DNA of 64,000 nt, taken from NCBI RefSeq assembly GCF_022836875.1, contig NZ_CP090376.1, positions 2,046,001 to 2,110,000 on the forward strand. The letters are read 5' to 3'. The translations under genes and the position numbers were made by a program. Every line of letters begins with the position of its first letter. Position 1 is the first letter of the stretch. Under the pieces are notes generated by a model. It was not told the origin of the DNA. It saw nothing but the letters and a program-made list of their open reading frames with translations, and searched no databases. Shown piece by piece: positions 25,042-34,303 of the stretch. This stretch comes from Flavobacterium enshiense (lineage in GTDB: Bacteria; Bacteroidota; Bacteroidia; Flavobacteriales; Flavobacteriaceae).

Positions 25042-25633
25042 ACAAAATTGCTTTAGGAATAAGATTAAAAACAAAAATAGCGATTCAGAAAGGGGGCACT
25101 AATTTTCACTTTTGAAGTTTTCAACAATTTACGATTATCTTTTGTCTTTTTATCAAAACAATCTGATTAAACATATTTCCTAATCGCTACGCATTCTCTG
25201 ATATAAAACAAATAAAAAGAATTCCTTATTATTAAATTGTAAAAAAAAACATGGCATGTTGAAAACTTTGTTATAAAGCTAAGTCTTGTGTTGATGTAAT
25301 TTAAACTTTTTGTTAAATTAGTGATGATGTGTGCGTGTATTTTAATTTTTGATTAAAAAGGAATAATGCTGTATATATGAATTAGTTAGCCGCAAGTTTG
25401 GCAAAAACATTAAAAATCTAATAAAAAAGAAGAATTTGTGTCAAGAAAATACCAATTACAATTAGAAAACTATTTGGTCAAGACATTCCAGAAATGCCAA
25501 GGATGACTGTCTAGATAGTAAATTAGCTCTAAAGGGCTGAACGAATTCAATTCTAAATTTCAATTCTTGAACATTAGATTAGTTTTTTCAAGGCTAAGTA
25601 ATGTTAGGAAATAAGTTTGTAAAAGAAAATTAA
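25042..25633. other. 592-base intergenic region between two helicase modules
   Basis: Very AT-rich with many short stop-rich frames; I see no ORF with coding character, no repeat copy and no RNA hallmark. It must contain the divergent promoters of the NUDIX-helicase and RNase H-helicase pairs. A TAAGTTTG -7-like box at 25612-25619 lies 14 bases before the RNase H start, without a matching -33. Confidence 0.5.
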
Positions 25634-26272
25634 ATGGCAAAGAAAACTAAATTTTATGTAGTCTGGAAAGGAAGAAAAACAGGTGTTTTTACTTCTTGGG
25701 ATGACTGTAAAGAACAAACCAATGGGTTTGATGGTGCGGTTTTTAAATCGTTTGAAACTAAAGAACTGGCGGAAAAGGCTTTTCACAGTTCAAGTTACGA
25801 CTATATCGGTAAAGATAAAAAGGTAGTCAGTCAATTATCAGAAGAGGAACTACTGTTAATTGGCAGTCCTATTGAGGAAAGTATCGCGGTAGATGGTGCC
25901 TGGGATAACAATACAGGTTTAGTGGAGTATCAAGGTGTGAACTATAAAACAAAAGAGGTATTGTTTCACGTAGGGCCCTTAGAGGACGGCACCATCAATA
26001 TGGTAGAGTTTCTAGCTATTGTCCATGCTTTGGCGTTGTCCAAACAAGAAGAATGGACGTTGCCCATTTATTCCGATAGTAAAATTGCAATAGGTTGGGT
26101 TAGCGATAAACAAGTCCGCACTAATCATGAGCCGAGTGAAAAGAATAAAAAATTATTTGAAATGTTGGATAGAGCCGAAAAATGGCTGGCAAATAATACC
26201 TATGAAAATAATATTTTAAAATGGGAAACCAAAGCCTGGGGGGAAAATCCTGCTGACTTCGGAAGAAAATAA
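25634..26272 (+). CDS. rnhA: RNase H family protein with viroplasmin-like domain
   Basis: 212 aa. Residues 1-50 are a caulimovirus viroplasmin-type RNA/DNA hybrid-binding domain (KFYVVWKGRKTGVFTSWDDC). Residues about 75-212 are an RNase HI fold with acidic active-site residues in VDGAW, VEFLA, YSDSK and the terminal PADFG. It degrades RNA in RNA:DNA hybrids. It precedes the UvrD-type helicase gene by 7 bases, so both are likely in one operon. Symbol is by family only. Confidence 0.88.
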   Translation: MAKKTKFYVVWKGRKTGVFTSWDDCKEQTNGFDGAVFKSFETKELAEKAFHSSSYDYIGKDKKVVSQLSEEELLLIGSPIEESIAVDGAWDNNTGLVEYQGVNYKTKEVLFHVGPLEDGTINMVEFLAIVHALALSKQEEWTLPIYSDSKIAIGWVSDKQVRTNHEPSEKNKKLFEMLDRAEKWLANNTYENNILKWETKAWGENPADFGRK

Positions 26273-26279
26273 AAAAAGT

Positions 26280-28430
26280 ATGCCAGAACAAAACACTGCT
26301 ATTTTAGAAGGATTAAACGAGAAACAAACAGAAGCTGTCGTTAGTGATGCGAAGCGATTATTGGTTTTGGCTGGAGCAGGCTCGGGGAAGACCAAAACGT
26401 TATTGCAAAAAATTATCTATTTAATAGAAGAAAAGAAAGTGCATCCTTCCAGCATTTTAGCCATTACGTTTACTAAAAATGCCACTAACGAAATGATGGA
26501 TCGTCTGATTGTTTCGGCAGACAGTACAGGTATGTATGAACGTATTATTTTCAGTAAGGTATTAACCAAAAAAGAAAAAGATATTGAACGCATAAACTGG
26601 CAGCGAAAGTATAAATGGATAGAAGGTTTAACGGTACGAACTTTTCACAGCTTTTGCTACAGTGTTTTGCGTTCTGATGGTGTTAAGGAATTTGACAATA
26701 AGTTTAAGATTATTGGCGATGAAAAAGCCAGCGATTTAGAAGATGTTTCCAATAGAATTGCTGATGAAACGGTTTTTGAAGTTTTTCACAAATTGTTTAT
26801 TGAAAAATGTGAAAACAATGATTTTCTTTTAAAAACCAAGCGCTATATTTTGGATTATCTGGTGGATAAAATTCACATTGCAAAAGAATTTGAAACCCCT
26901 AAAGTAACCAACGGAAAATATTATACTTCTCTAAATGGAACCAAAGTAAAATCTAAATCAGAGCAATATATTGCAGACTGGTTGTATCGGCACAGCATTC
27001 CTTTTGAATACGAACCTTTGCTGAATGTAAAAGACTTTGATTTTCATCCTGATTTTTATATTCAGGATGCCAATTTATACTTAGAGCATGTAAGTGATAA
27101 AAGCTATCCAATGGAGGCTAAAGAAAAGCAGTTTGCCAAAGGAAATATTTTATATGCCAAAACTTTTGAAAATCATACACAAGATTCAGCATTATTTAAT
27201 CATACTTTAGACCAGATCGTTAAAAGTCGATTGCCCATTAATTTTCATCAGGATAAACAGTTAAGTTACTTGGAAGAGTTTAACGGCTATTATGAAGAAG
27301 TAAAAGATTTTGTTCGCCAAATCATTCGAATCTGCGACATGATTAAGGTTGAAAATATTGCTATTGAAGATGTTATTAAAAGAGCCGCCAACGACAAACA
27401 CGAACGAATCAGAGTGTTTTATGAATTAGCGATTCCGATTATTAACGATTATATCAATTATAGTACTAATAAATCCTATTTAGACTTTAATGATTTGATT
27501 ACTAAAACAGCTTCTTTGTTTACGAATTATGAAGATGTGAGACAACGCTATCAAGATAAGTTTCAATACATATTAGTAGATGAGTTCCAGGATGTGAATA
27601 ATCTTCAAGTTGAACTTATAAAATTACTTATAAAGCCTGACACCCAATTGTTTTGCGTGGGAGATGATTGGCAAAGTATTTACGGTTTTAGAGGGTCAAA
27701 TGTAGAATACATTATCAATTTTGAAAAATATTTTTCAAATGCGCAAGTAATCAAACTCAATCAAAATTACCGAAGTGAAAAAAACATTGTTGATGCCAGT
27801 AACGAAGTAATCAAATATAATAAGCACAAAATTGATAAAGATATTGCCGCAGTTAAAGATACGCAGCAAAAAATCATCATCCAAAAAGGAAATAATTTAG
27901 ACGATAATGTTAGATTTTGTATTGAAAAAATACAAGAATTGCTTGAAGATGGCTATGCAAAAGACGACATTTTGTTTTTATACAGAAGAAACAATATGTT
28001 TTCAAACTACAGAGATGAGTTTAAGCAACATAAGTTTTTTGTTAATGCAAAAACAATTCATGCTTCAAAAGGATTAGAAGCTAAAGTAGTTTTTATTATA
28101 GGTTTAACAGAAGGTAAAGGAGGATTTCCAGATGTGTGGTTAGAAGACAGGTTGTTTCAAATCATCAAAACAGCCGACTATAATTTGCTTTTAGAGGAAG
28201 AAAGAAGATTGTTTTATGTGGCTATTACAAGAGCAAAGGATAAATTATATCTGGTTACTGAAAAAGGAAATGAATCTAGTTTTTTAAATGAAATTCCGGA
28301 AGTATACACATCAAGAAGCAAGCAATTGGAGAAAATTAATCATAGACAAAATGAGTGTGAAAATTGTCATGCGCCCGTAAAAGAGGATTGGGTCGCATGT
28401 CCAAAATGCGGTTCTATTGTGAAGTTGTAG
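26280..28430 (+). CDS. UvrD/Rep-type SF1 helicase with inserted nuclease-like domain and C-terminal zinc ribbon
   Basis: 716 aa. SF1A helicase motifs: Walker A AGAGSGKT (31-38), AITFTKNA, VDEFQDVN, GDDWQSIYGFRG, LNQNYRS, TIHASKGLEAKVVF, FYVAITRAKDKLYL. Between helicase blocks (about 210-300) sits a segment resembling PD-(D/E)xK nucleases: E228 in KSKSEQYIADWL, D258 in HPDFYI, E269 in LYLEH. The end carries a zinc ribbon (CENCH...CPKCG). Coupled to RNase H, it may process R-loops or foreign nucleic acid. Nuclease activity is inferred; the residue after E269 is His rather than the more usual x-Lys. Confidence 0.85.
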   Translation: MPEQNTAILEGLNEKQTEAVVSDAKRLLVLAGAGSGKTKTLLQKIIYLIEEKKVHPSSILAITFTKNATNEMMDRLIVSADSTGMYERIIFSKVLTKKEKDIERINWQRKYKWIEGLTVRTFHSFCYSVLRSDGVKEFDNKFKIIGDEKASDLEDVSNRIADETVFEVFHKLFIEKCENNDFLLKTKRYILDYLVDKIHIAKEFETPKVTNGKYYTSLNGTKVKSKSEQYIADWLYRHSIPFEYEPLLNVKDFDFHPDFYIQDANLYLEHVSDKSYPMEAKEKQFAKGNILYAKTFENHTQDSALFNHTLDQIVKSRLPINFHQDKQLSYLEEFNGYYEEVKDFVRQIIRICDMIKVENIAIEDVIKRAANDKHERIRVFYELAIPIINDYINYSTNKSYLDFNDLITKTASLFTNYEDVRQRYQDKFQYILVDEFQDVNNLQVELIKLLIKPDTQLFCVGDDWQSIYGFRGSNVEYIINFEKYFSNAQVIKLNQNYRSEKNIVDASNEVIKYNKHKIDKDIAAVKDTQQKIIIQKGNNLDDNVRFCIEKIQELLEDGYAKDDILFLYRRNNMFSNYRDEFKQHKFFVNAKTIHASKGLEAKVVFIIGLTEGKGGFPDVWLEDRLFQIIKTADYNLLLEEERRLFYVAITRAKDKLYLVTEKGNESSFLNEIPEVYTSRSKQLEKINHRQNECENCHAPVKEDWVACPKCGSIVKL

Positions 28431-28507
28431 TTGTGATAACTGTAATCTAGCCGTAAAAAAAAGGATGGCCTAATTAAGAAAAGATAATCCTAAAATACAA
28501 GTAAATA

Positions 28508-28789
28508 ATGGCGATGGATTTTACGCTAACAATACAAAAGGGAGGATTCAAGGCTTTTGAAAAAACAGGAATATATCCTGAGTTTTTATTGTTCTATTCG
28601 GTACAACTTGGCACAATATGGAGGGTAAAATTGAGGAATGAAAAACAAAATGGTTTTTTGAAACTAAAAGGGCAGATTGCTTTTTATTATTTTTTTGATA
28701 ATGGTTCCTGTAAAATACAAAGTGTGACTAATGGAGTTGTAACTTCTGAATGTGATATTTTAAAGATTTCAATAGAGATGAGGGATTAG
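28508..28789 (+). CDS. Uncharacterised small protein, 93 aa
   Basis: Starts MAMDFTLTIQKGGFKAFEKTG (or at the internal ATG 28514). Beta-rich, one Cys pair far apart, no signal or membrane segment. No family recognised. It follows the helicase by 77 bases on the same strand and is followed by repeat R5. Confidence 0.45.
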   Translation: MAMDFTLTIQKGGFKAFEKTGIYPEFLLFYSVQLGTIWRVKLRNEKQNGFLKLKGQIAFYYFFDNGSCKIQSVTNGVVTSECDILKISIEMRD

Positions 28790-28797
28790 GTGTGATG

Positions 28798-28966
28798 CTA
28801 TCGAAGTGGCTGACTTTGGCGCAGGCACCGGGCTTCGACCGTTCTAAAAGTTAATGAGCCGGGGCTTCGAGAGCCTCAGCCACCGGAGCGAAGAGAGCTT
28901 CATGCATTGGGAAGAAGAGAGCATCAGATGCCAGTTGTAATGGTTTCTGGAAAGTGAGGCTTCGAG
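28798..28966. repeat. Dispersed repeat family, copy R5 (left part)
   Basis: CGAAGTGGCTGACTTTGGCG, GCAGGCACCGGGCTTCGACC and two GCTTCGAGAGCCTCAGCCAC blocks (first at about 28866) belong to the repeat family in inverse orientation; it leads into the 24-bp array. Confidence 0.7.
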
Positions 28967-29099
28967 AGCCTCAGCCACCAGAACGAAGAGAGCCTCAGCC
29001 ACCGAAACGAAGAGAGCCTCAGCCACTGGAACGAAGAGAGCCTCAGTCACCGGAGCGAAGACAGACTTAGTCACTGGAACGAAGAGAGTCTCAGCCACC
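28967..29099. repeat. 24-bp tandem repeat array
   Basis: Five full units and a partial sixth of AGCCTCAGCCACCGGAACGAAGAG, with 1-6 substitutions per unit (28967-28990, 28991-29014, 29015-29038, 29039-29062, 29063-29086, 29087-29099). The unit is a piece of the dispersed repeat family that has been amplified. The minus-strand frame encodes an eight-residue VAEALFVx repeat, probably by chance. There are no unique spacers, so not CRISPR. The array ends 21 bases from the dnaE2-like stop codon. Confidence 0.85.
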
Positions 29100-29119
29100 T
29101 AGCAGATGATATATATAAT

Positions 29120-32100
29120 TTACGAGTTCATCTTTCTCCTTGGCAGGTTAATTTCATGTTCCTGCGGATAGGGAGCACGATGTGTCATGCTGACATCTTC
29201 ACGGATTTGCTGATGTACTTTATACTGCCTGTCGTTTGCATTCGAATATCGGGGATCGGCGACAAAGGGCATTTTAGCCATTTTGGTAATGGTTATCGTA
29301 GGAAAATGAAAATCGACTTCGACATTTCCGAGCAGCAGATAACATCCGCCACCCTGAAAAGGGTATTGTTCCAGACTGTTTGTAAAATGGGCAGTGTCAA
29401 AATATTCTCCGTCATTATCGATCCAGGTACCAAAATACATGGTGCCCATTTTGGTAGGAACATGTTTTCTTGAAATCAGATACCCCAGCATTTTTACGCT
29501 TTTTTTATGGTAGTGCAATAAATCTTTGGCCAATACGCTTCCACGATATTTTGTCTGTAATAAATCGAATGGCGTAAAGGAAACCGGAAAGCCCAGCAGT
29601 TCGATTTCATCAAAAGCATCTTCAAACGGTGAGCGTTCGAGTGCCGGCAATTCATATTCTTTTATGGGTTCCTGAAGGAGCATGAGATTTCTGTTTTCAG
29701 GTTTGAAGTTTACCAAAAGCAGTCTTGCAATCACCAGCAACTCGTTTTTCGATTTTCCGGTAAAGCGGAAAGCCCCGATAAAAATTAAAATCTGAATGCT
29801 TTCGATACCAATGGGAATTCGGGTGATAAAGTCTTCCAATGATCTGAATTCACCATTATTCTTACGCTCTTTAATCAGAAACTGTGCTATTTTGGTTTCA
29901 AAGCTATCCAGATGCATGAATCCTAAATATACATCTGTGCCATATACCGTAGTTTCGAATTCGCTTTTGTTTACGCATGGATTCTGTATTGTCGCCCCAG
30001 ACATTTTGGCTTCATGCACATATACTTCGGTACGGTAAAAACCGCCTTGGTTATTGATGACAGCCACCATGAATTCGATGGGATAATGTACTTTCAGATA
30101 AAGACTCTGGTAACTTTCCACAGCATAGGAAGCAGAGTGCGCCTTGCAGAATGAATAACCGGCAAAGGATTCAATCTGTCTGTAGATTTCCTCGCTCAAT
30201 TTCAATGGATGTCCTTTTTGGGCACAACAGGCAAAGTAATTATCTTTTACTTTTTGCAATGCCGATTTTGAACGTCCTTTACCGCTCATGGCCCGGCGGA
30301 GAATATCGCCATCGGCAGCCGGAAGTCCGGCATAATGCAGGGCGATTTTAATTACGTCTTCCTGATACACCATAATGCCATAGGTTTCTCCGAGCTGTTC
30401 TTTAAAAACATCATGGAAATATTCGAAACGGTCGGGATGGTTATGCCTGAAGATATATTCCTTCATCATACCGGATTGTGCCACGCCGGGACGTATAATG
30501 GATGAAGCGGCGACGAGGGTTTTATAGTTATCGCATTTCAGACGGCGTAATAATCCCCGCATGGCAGGACTTTCAATATAAAAACATCCGATTGTTTTTC
30601 CCCGGCTCAGGAATTCGTTAGCCGTTGCTTCATTTTTTGATAAAGAAGTATCGCGGATATCTACTCTGATATTCCGGTTTTTTTCAATCACTTTTACGCT
30701 TTCATCGATATGGCCAATGCCACGCTGGCTAAGGATGTCGAATTTTTCAAAACCGATATCCTCTGCAATGTGCATGTCAAATAAAACAATTGGAAAACCT
30801 TTCGGAGGCATTTCCAAGGGGGTGTAATTGGTTATGGGCTCTTCGGAAATCAATATCCCGCAGGAATGCATACTGCGTTGATTGGGATATTTTTCGAGCA
30901 GCATTCCGTATTCCTGAACAAGTTTTACCACAGAATTAGTATCATGAAGCGCCATGGGATTTTTGGCCAATACGTCTAGTTCTTCTTTCGGTAAACCAAA
31001 AACTTTCCCCACTTCCCTGAATATGGAACGGTACTTAAATTCTACATTCGTTCCGCAAAAAGCAACGTAATCGGCTCCATATTTATTAAAGATGTATGCG
31101 AGAATAGTATCACGCTCTTTCCATGACCAGTCAATATCAAAATCGGGAGGGCTCTTGCGGTTTTCATTCAGGAAGCGTTCAAAATATAAATCCAGTTCGA
31201 TGGGACAGATATCCGTTATGCCAAGGCAATAGCTCACGATACTGTTCGCGCCGCTGCCACGACCGATATGGAGGAACCCCTGACTATTGCTGTATTGGAT
31301 GATATCCCAGGTTATCAGGAAATAACCGCTGAACTCCAATTGATCAATTACTTTTAATTCCTTTTCAACTCTTGCCAAGGCTTGCAGATTATCTTGACCG
31401 TATCTTTTTGATAATCCTTCAAGAGCGAGTTTGGTCAGCAGTTTTATATCGCTTTCCCGGCTTTCGGTATAGAATTTTTTGTTTCTGGGTTTTTTGAATT
31501 CGAATTCAAAATTGCATTGTTCGATTAGTTTTCCAGTGTTTTCTATGATTTGCGGGTATTCTGAAAATTTCGCAAGCAATTGTTCCAAAGGAATCATTAC
31601 ATCTGAAGTTTTGCAATAATCGTCATCCGAAAGTTTGGATAAGATTGCGTTGGTATCTATGGCTCGTACTATCTTATGCAAATTGAATTCTTTTTTTGTT
31701 CGGAAGGTAACAGGCTGAAGTATCACCATTTTATGCAGCCAGGCTTTCCAATGCGGGAGAAATAATTTTGAAAGCTGTTCTGGACGGATGCCTATATATT
31801 CGTTTTCTTTCAATTCAGTAGGCGTATCTTCGAAAGGATAAATGAAATACACATCATTATACTCCGGAGCTAAAACCGGTAGGGGAGTGTTGTCAAAATT
31901 GTGTTTGGTAAGAAAGCGGTTCATTTGGGCCAGTCCGTTTGCATTTTTAGCCAAGCCGATGTAACGTAATTTGTGACTGCAACGAAACTCCATTCCAATA
32001 AGCGGTTTGATATTGACTTCATTGCATAGTTTTATAAAATCATAAATGCCGGTTACCGTATTAATGTCTGTTAAAGCCATTGCCTGTACATTGTTGGCAA

Positions 32101-32176
32101 CAGACTGCTGGACCAATTCGGAAACAGGAATAGTTCCGTAGCGCAGGGAATGAAAGGAATGACAATTCAGGTACAT
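29120..32176 (-). CDS. dnaE2: Error-prone DNA polymerase, DnaE2-like alpha subunit
   Basis: 1018 aa, shorter than replicative DnaE (about 1160). N-terminal PHP domain starting YLNCHSFHSLRYG with ALTDINTVTG, and the C-family polymerase palm with PDFDIDWSW (about 340-348). It follows dinB by 4 bases and the LexA-like repressor is divergent, the layout of SOS mutagenesis cassettes in which DnaE2 cooperates with a Y-family or ImuB protein. It should extend past lesions after DNA damage. The C-terminus lacks a clear tau-binding region. The assignment as DnaE2 rather than DnaE comes from length and context. Confidence 0.85.
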   Translation of the reverse strand: MYLNCHSFHSLRYGTIPVSELVQQSVANNVQAMALTDINTVTGIYDFIKLCNEVNIKPLIGMEFRCSHKLRYIGLAKNANGLAQMNRFLTKHNFDNTPLPVLAPEYNDVYFIYPFEDTPTELKENEYIGIRPEQLSKLFLPHWKAWLHKMVILQPVTFRTKKEFNLHKIVRAIDTNAILSKLSDDDYCKTSDVMIPLEQLLAKFSEYPQIIENTGKLIEQCNFEFEFKKPRNKKFYTESRESDIKLLTKLALEGLSKRYGQDNLQALARVEKELKVIDQLEFSGYFLITWDIIQYSNSQGFLHIGRGSGANSIVSYCLGITDICPIELDLYFERFLNENRKSPPDFDIDWSWKERDTILAYIFNKYGADYVAFCGTNVEFKYRSIFREVGKVFGLPKEELDVLAKNPMALHDTNSVVKLVQEYGMLLEKYPNQRSMHSCGILISEEPITNYTPLEMPPKGFPIVLFDMHIAEDIGFEKFDILSQRGIGHIDESVKVIEKNRNIRVDIRDTSLSKNEATANEFLSRGKTIGCFYIESPAMRGLLRRLKCDNYKTLVAASSIIRPGVAQSGMMKEYIFRHNHPDRFEYFHDVFKEQLGETYGIMVYQEDVIKIALHYAGLPAADGDILRRAMSGKGRSKSALQKVKDNYFACCAQKGHPLKLSEEIYRQIESFAGYSFCKAHSASYAVESYQSLYLKVHYPIEFMVAVINNQGGFYRTEVYVHEAKMSGATIQNPCVNKSEFETTVYGTDVYLGFMHLDSFETKIAQFLIKERKNNGEFRSLEDFITRIPIGIESIQILIFIGAFRFTGKSKNELLVIARLLLVNFKPENRNLMLLQEPIKEYELPALERSPFEDAFDEIELLGFPVSFTPFDLLQTKYRGSVLAKDLLHYHKKSVKMLGYLISRKHVPTKMGTMYFGTWIDNDGEYFDTAHFTNSLEQYPFQGGGCYLLLGNVEVDFHFPTITITKMAKMPFVADPRYSNANDRQYKVHQQIREDVSMTHRAPYPQEHEINLPRRKMNS

Positions 32177-32180
32177 CGCG

Positions 32181-33362
32181 TTATAATTTACGTTTTAAGA
32201 TTTCTGCCTTATTGTTGGGTTTGAAAGTTGCGCCGGCGCAGCGCATTACAGCATCATAACCGAACCGGTTCTTTATGTTATCCATAGCCTGATACAGTGA
32301 GAGCATTTCCTCGGTATCCTCAAACATGTTTATCTGATACGTTCCCCTTACCAGTCCGCTGAAACGGATTCCGATTAACCGAAGCCGCATGCGACGCTGG
32401 TAGGCTTTATCGAATAGATCGGTAACCGTTTTTGTCAGGATATGATCGGCCGAAGTATATTGTACTCGGCACTGTTTGGTTTCGGTATCGAAATTGGCGT
32501 ATCGGATTTTGACCGTCACCGTTGATGTTAACCATTGTTCTGACCGCAGTTGAAAAGCAAGTTTTTCGACCATGCCGGAAAGCACCGCTTTGAGTTTGTG
32601 AACATCGATGGTGTCGTGTACAAAAGTATGTTCGGTTGAAATAGATTTCCGTTCCGTATATGGTTCAACAGGATTATTATCGATACCATTGGCTTTTTTC
32701 CATAACTCAATGCCGTTTTTACCGATCATGCGCTGTAATACCTCCACAGGCATTTCGGAAAGCGTCTGAATCGTTCGAATTCCGATACGGGACAGTAACT
32801 GGAACGTCACATCGCCCACCATAGGGATTTTTTGGATGGACAGCGGATTTAAGAATTGTTTGACCCTATTTTCAGGAATTTCGAGATTTCCTTTTTGCTT
32901 GGCTTCTCCGGTTCCAATTTTAGAAACCGTTTTGTTGACTGATAGCGCAAAGCTTATTGGTAAACCTGTTTCCCTGGTAACTGACTGGGCCAGTTCATCC
33001 GTCCATTTGTAGCAGCCGAAAAACTTGTCCAAGCCGGTAATGTCGAGGTAAAACTCATCGATGCTTGCCTTTTCTACAATAGGAGCTTTTTCTTTGATGA
33101 CTTCGGTTACTTCGTGCGATAATCGGGAATACAATTCCATGTCGCCTTTCATTACTTTGGCCTGAGGGCATAATCGTAAGGCCATTTTGACAGGCATAGC
33201 TGAACGCACTCCAAAGACACGGGCTTCATACGAACAGGAAGCCACAACACCTCTGTCTCCGCCTCCTATAATCAGTGGAACTCCGATTAATTGGGAGTTT
33301 GTTTTTCTTTCGCACGATACGAAAAATGTATCTAAATCCATGTGTACAATTGCCCTTGCCAT
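32181..33362 (-). CDS. dinB: Y-family DNA polymerase (DinB/Pol IV-like)
   Basis: 393 aa. Catalytic motifs MDLDTFFVSCE (about 8-18) and SIDEFYLDITG (about 104) carry the metal-binding acidic residues. A helix-hairpin-helix thumb (IPMVGDVTFQLLSRIGIRT) and a little-finger domain follow. QINMF near residue 355 resembles a sliding-clamp-binding motif. It performs translesion synthesis. First gene of an operon with the DnaE2-like polymerase, driven from a promoter with three palindromes. Confidence 0.92.
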   Translation of the reverse strand: MARAIVHMDLDTFFVSCERKTNSQLIGVPLIIGGGDRGVVASCSYEARVFGVRSAMPVKMALRLCPQAKVMKGDMELYSRLSHEVTEVIKEKAPIVEKASIDEFYLDITGLDKFFGCYKWTDELAQSVTRETGLPISFALSVNKTVSKIGTGEAKQKGNLEIPENRVKQFLNPLSIQKIPMVGDVTFQLLSRIGIRTIQTLSEMPVEVLQRMIGKNGIELWKKANGIDNNPVEPYTERKSISTEHTFVHDTIDVHKLKAVLSGMVEKLAFQLRSEQWLTSTVTVKIRYANFDTETKQCRVQYTSADHILTKTVTDLFDKAYQRRMRLRLIGIRFSGLVRGTYQINMFEDTEEMLSLYQAMDNIKNRFGYDAVMRCAGATFKPNNKAEILKRKL

Positions 33363-33374
33363 AATCTTTCTCTA

Positions 33375-33441
33375 TTTGTATCATACAAAATTAGTACAGG
33401 TTGTAACAAAATTTAGTATATTTGATGTTACAAATTGTAAC
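33375..33441. promoter_or_regulatory. Three-palindrome SOS-type operator region between dinB and the LexA-like gene
   Basis: O1 TTTGTATCATACAAA (33375-33389, perfect arms), O2 AGTACAGGTTGTAAC (33393-33407, imperfect) and O3 GTTACAAATTGTAAC (33427-33441, perfect). The dinB -7 box (TAATTTTG on the minus strand, 33386-33393) is covered by O1/O2. The regulator's -7 box TATATTTG (33417-33424) lies just before O3, which would cover its transcription start. This is the picture of autorepression and divergent repression by the LexA-like protein. Confidence 0.65.
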
Positions 33442-33450
33442 AAAATAACC

Positions 33451-34212
33451 ATGTCTTTATTTTCGGACAACATCAGGTATCTTAGAGCAGAAAAGAAGAT
33501 TTCTCAGGAAAAGCTTGCCGAATCACTGGGTATAACCCGGGGCAGGTACGTTAAATATGAAGACGGGACTTCGGAAGCTCCTTATGAAATATTAAAAAGC
33601 ATATCTTATTTTTATCATATCAGTATTGATCTGCTACTTTCTGTGGATGTGAGGAAAGTGCCTATGGATGAACTGCTGAAACTGGAAGATAACAGGCTCC
33701 TTTTGCCAATTACAGTGGATAAATACGGCGAAAGTTTTATTGAAGTCGTTCCGCATAAAGCAAAAGCTGGTTACCTTACCGGATATGCAGACCCTGAGTT
33801 TATAGAAAGCCTGCAACATATTTCCCTGCCTTTTTTAGGTTCGGGAAAATTCAGGGGTTTTCCTGTAGAAGGCGATTCCATGCCGCCCCATGAAGACGGA
33901 AGCATAATCGTAGGACGTTATGTTGAGAATTTAGGTGGGGTAGTGGATGGTAAGACCTATATTTTTATTACTAAAGATGAAGGTATAGTCTATAAACGAT
34001 TGAATAAGAACAAAAGAAACGTGTTGGTGGTTGAATCGGATAACAGCTTTTACCCGCCCTATGAAGTCAAGGCTTCGGACATTCTTGAAATTTGGGAATA
34101 TAAATGTAATATAGGTCTAAGCGACAGAAAACAGGAGGTCTCAGAAACGGAAAGTGTAAAAGATATGTTCCTGGAATTGAAAAGGGAAATTAATGAATTG
34201 AAGAATAGGTGA
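33451..34212 (+). CDS. LexA-like repressor: XRE helix-turn-helix plus S24 autoprotease domain
   Basis: 253 aa. An XRE-type HTH (about 5-60, ISQEKLAESLGITRGRYVKYE) is joined to a LexA/UmuD S24 domain. The catalytic serine is S143 in VEGDSMPP and the lysine K182 in GIVYKRL, 39 residues apart as in LexA. A candidate Ala-Gly cleavage site is A106-G107 (HKAKAGYLTGY). So it should self-cleave upon RecA activation and derepress dinB-dnaE2 and itself. The start is ATG 33451; the upstream frame overlaps the operator region. Confidence 0.9.
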   Translation: MSLFSDNIRYLRAEKKISQEKLAESLGITRGRYVKYEDGTSEAPYEILKSISYFYHISIDLLLSVDVRKVPMDELLKLEDNRLLLPITVDKYGESFIEVVPHKAKAGYLTGYADPEFIESLQHISLPFLGSGKFRGFPVEGDSMPPHEDGSIIVGRYVENLGGVVDGKTYIFITKDEGIVYKRLNKNKRNVLVVESDNSFYPPYEVKASDILEIWEYKCNIGLSDRKQEVSETESVKDMFLELKREINELKNR

Positions 34213-34218
34213 AAAAGG

Positions 34219-34303
34219 GCTTCGACCCTTCGACCCTTCGACAGGCTCAGGATCCATGCAGTCATTAAATTGGAGTTCCGGTGGCTGAGCCTGTCGAAGC
34301 CAC
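34219..34303. repeat. Dispersed repeat family, copy R6 with perfect 15-bp inverted repeat
   Basis: CTTCGACAGGCTCAG (34236-34250) and CTGAGCCTGTCGAAG (34285-34299) are perfect inverted repeats around a 34-base loop with the core GTCATTAAATTGGAG. Preceded by a CTTCGACCC stutter. It lies between convergent genes and could also stop transcription. Confidence 0.85.

Noticed and set aside
28844..29098. Minus-strand frame with eight-residue VAEALFV repeats
   Set aside because: The frame arises from the 24-bp repeat, a multiple of three; the sequence is repeat DNA, and there is no promoter or homologous protein.
28967..29099. Possible CRISPR array
   Set aside because: Units are contiguous without unique spacers and there is no cas gene.
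19165..34303. Whole stretch as an integrated prophage or ICE
   Set aside because: No integrase, relaxase, terminase or structural genes and no tRNA or flanking direct repeats of an attachment site were seen.
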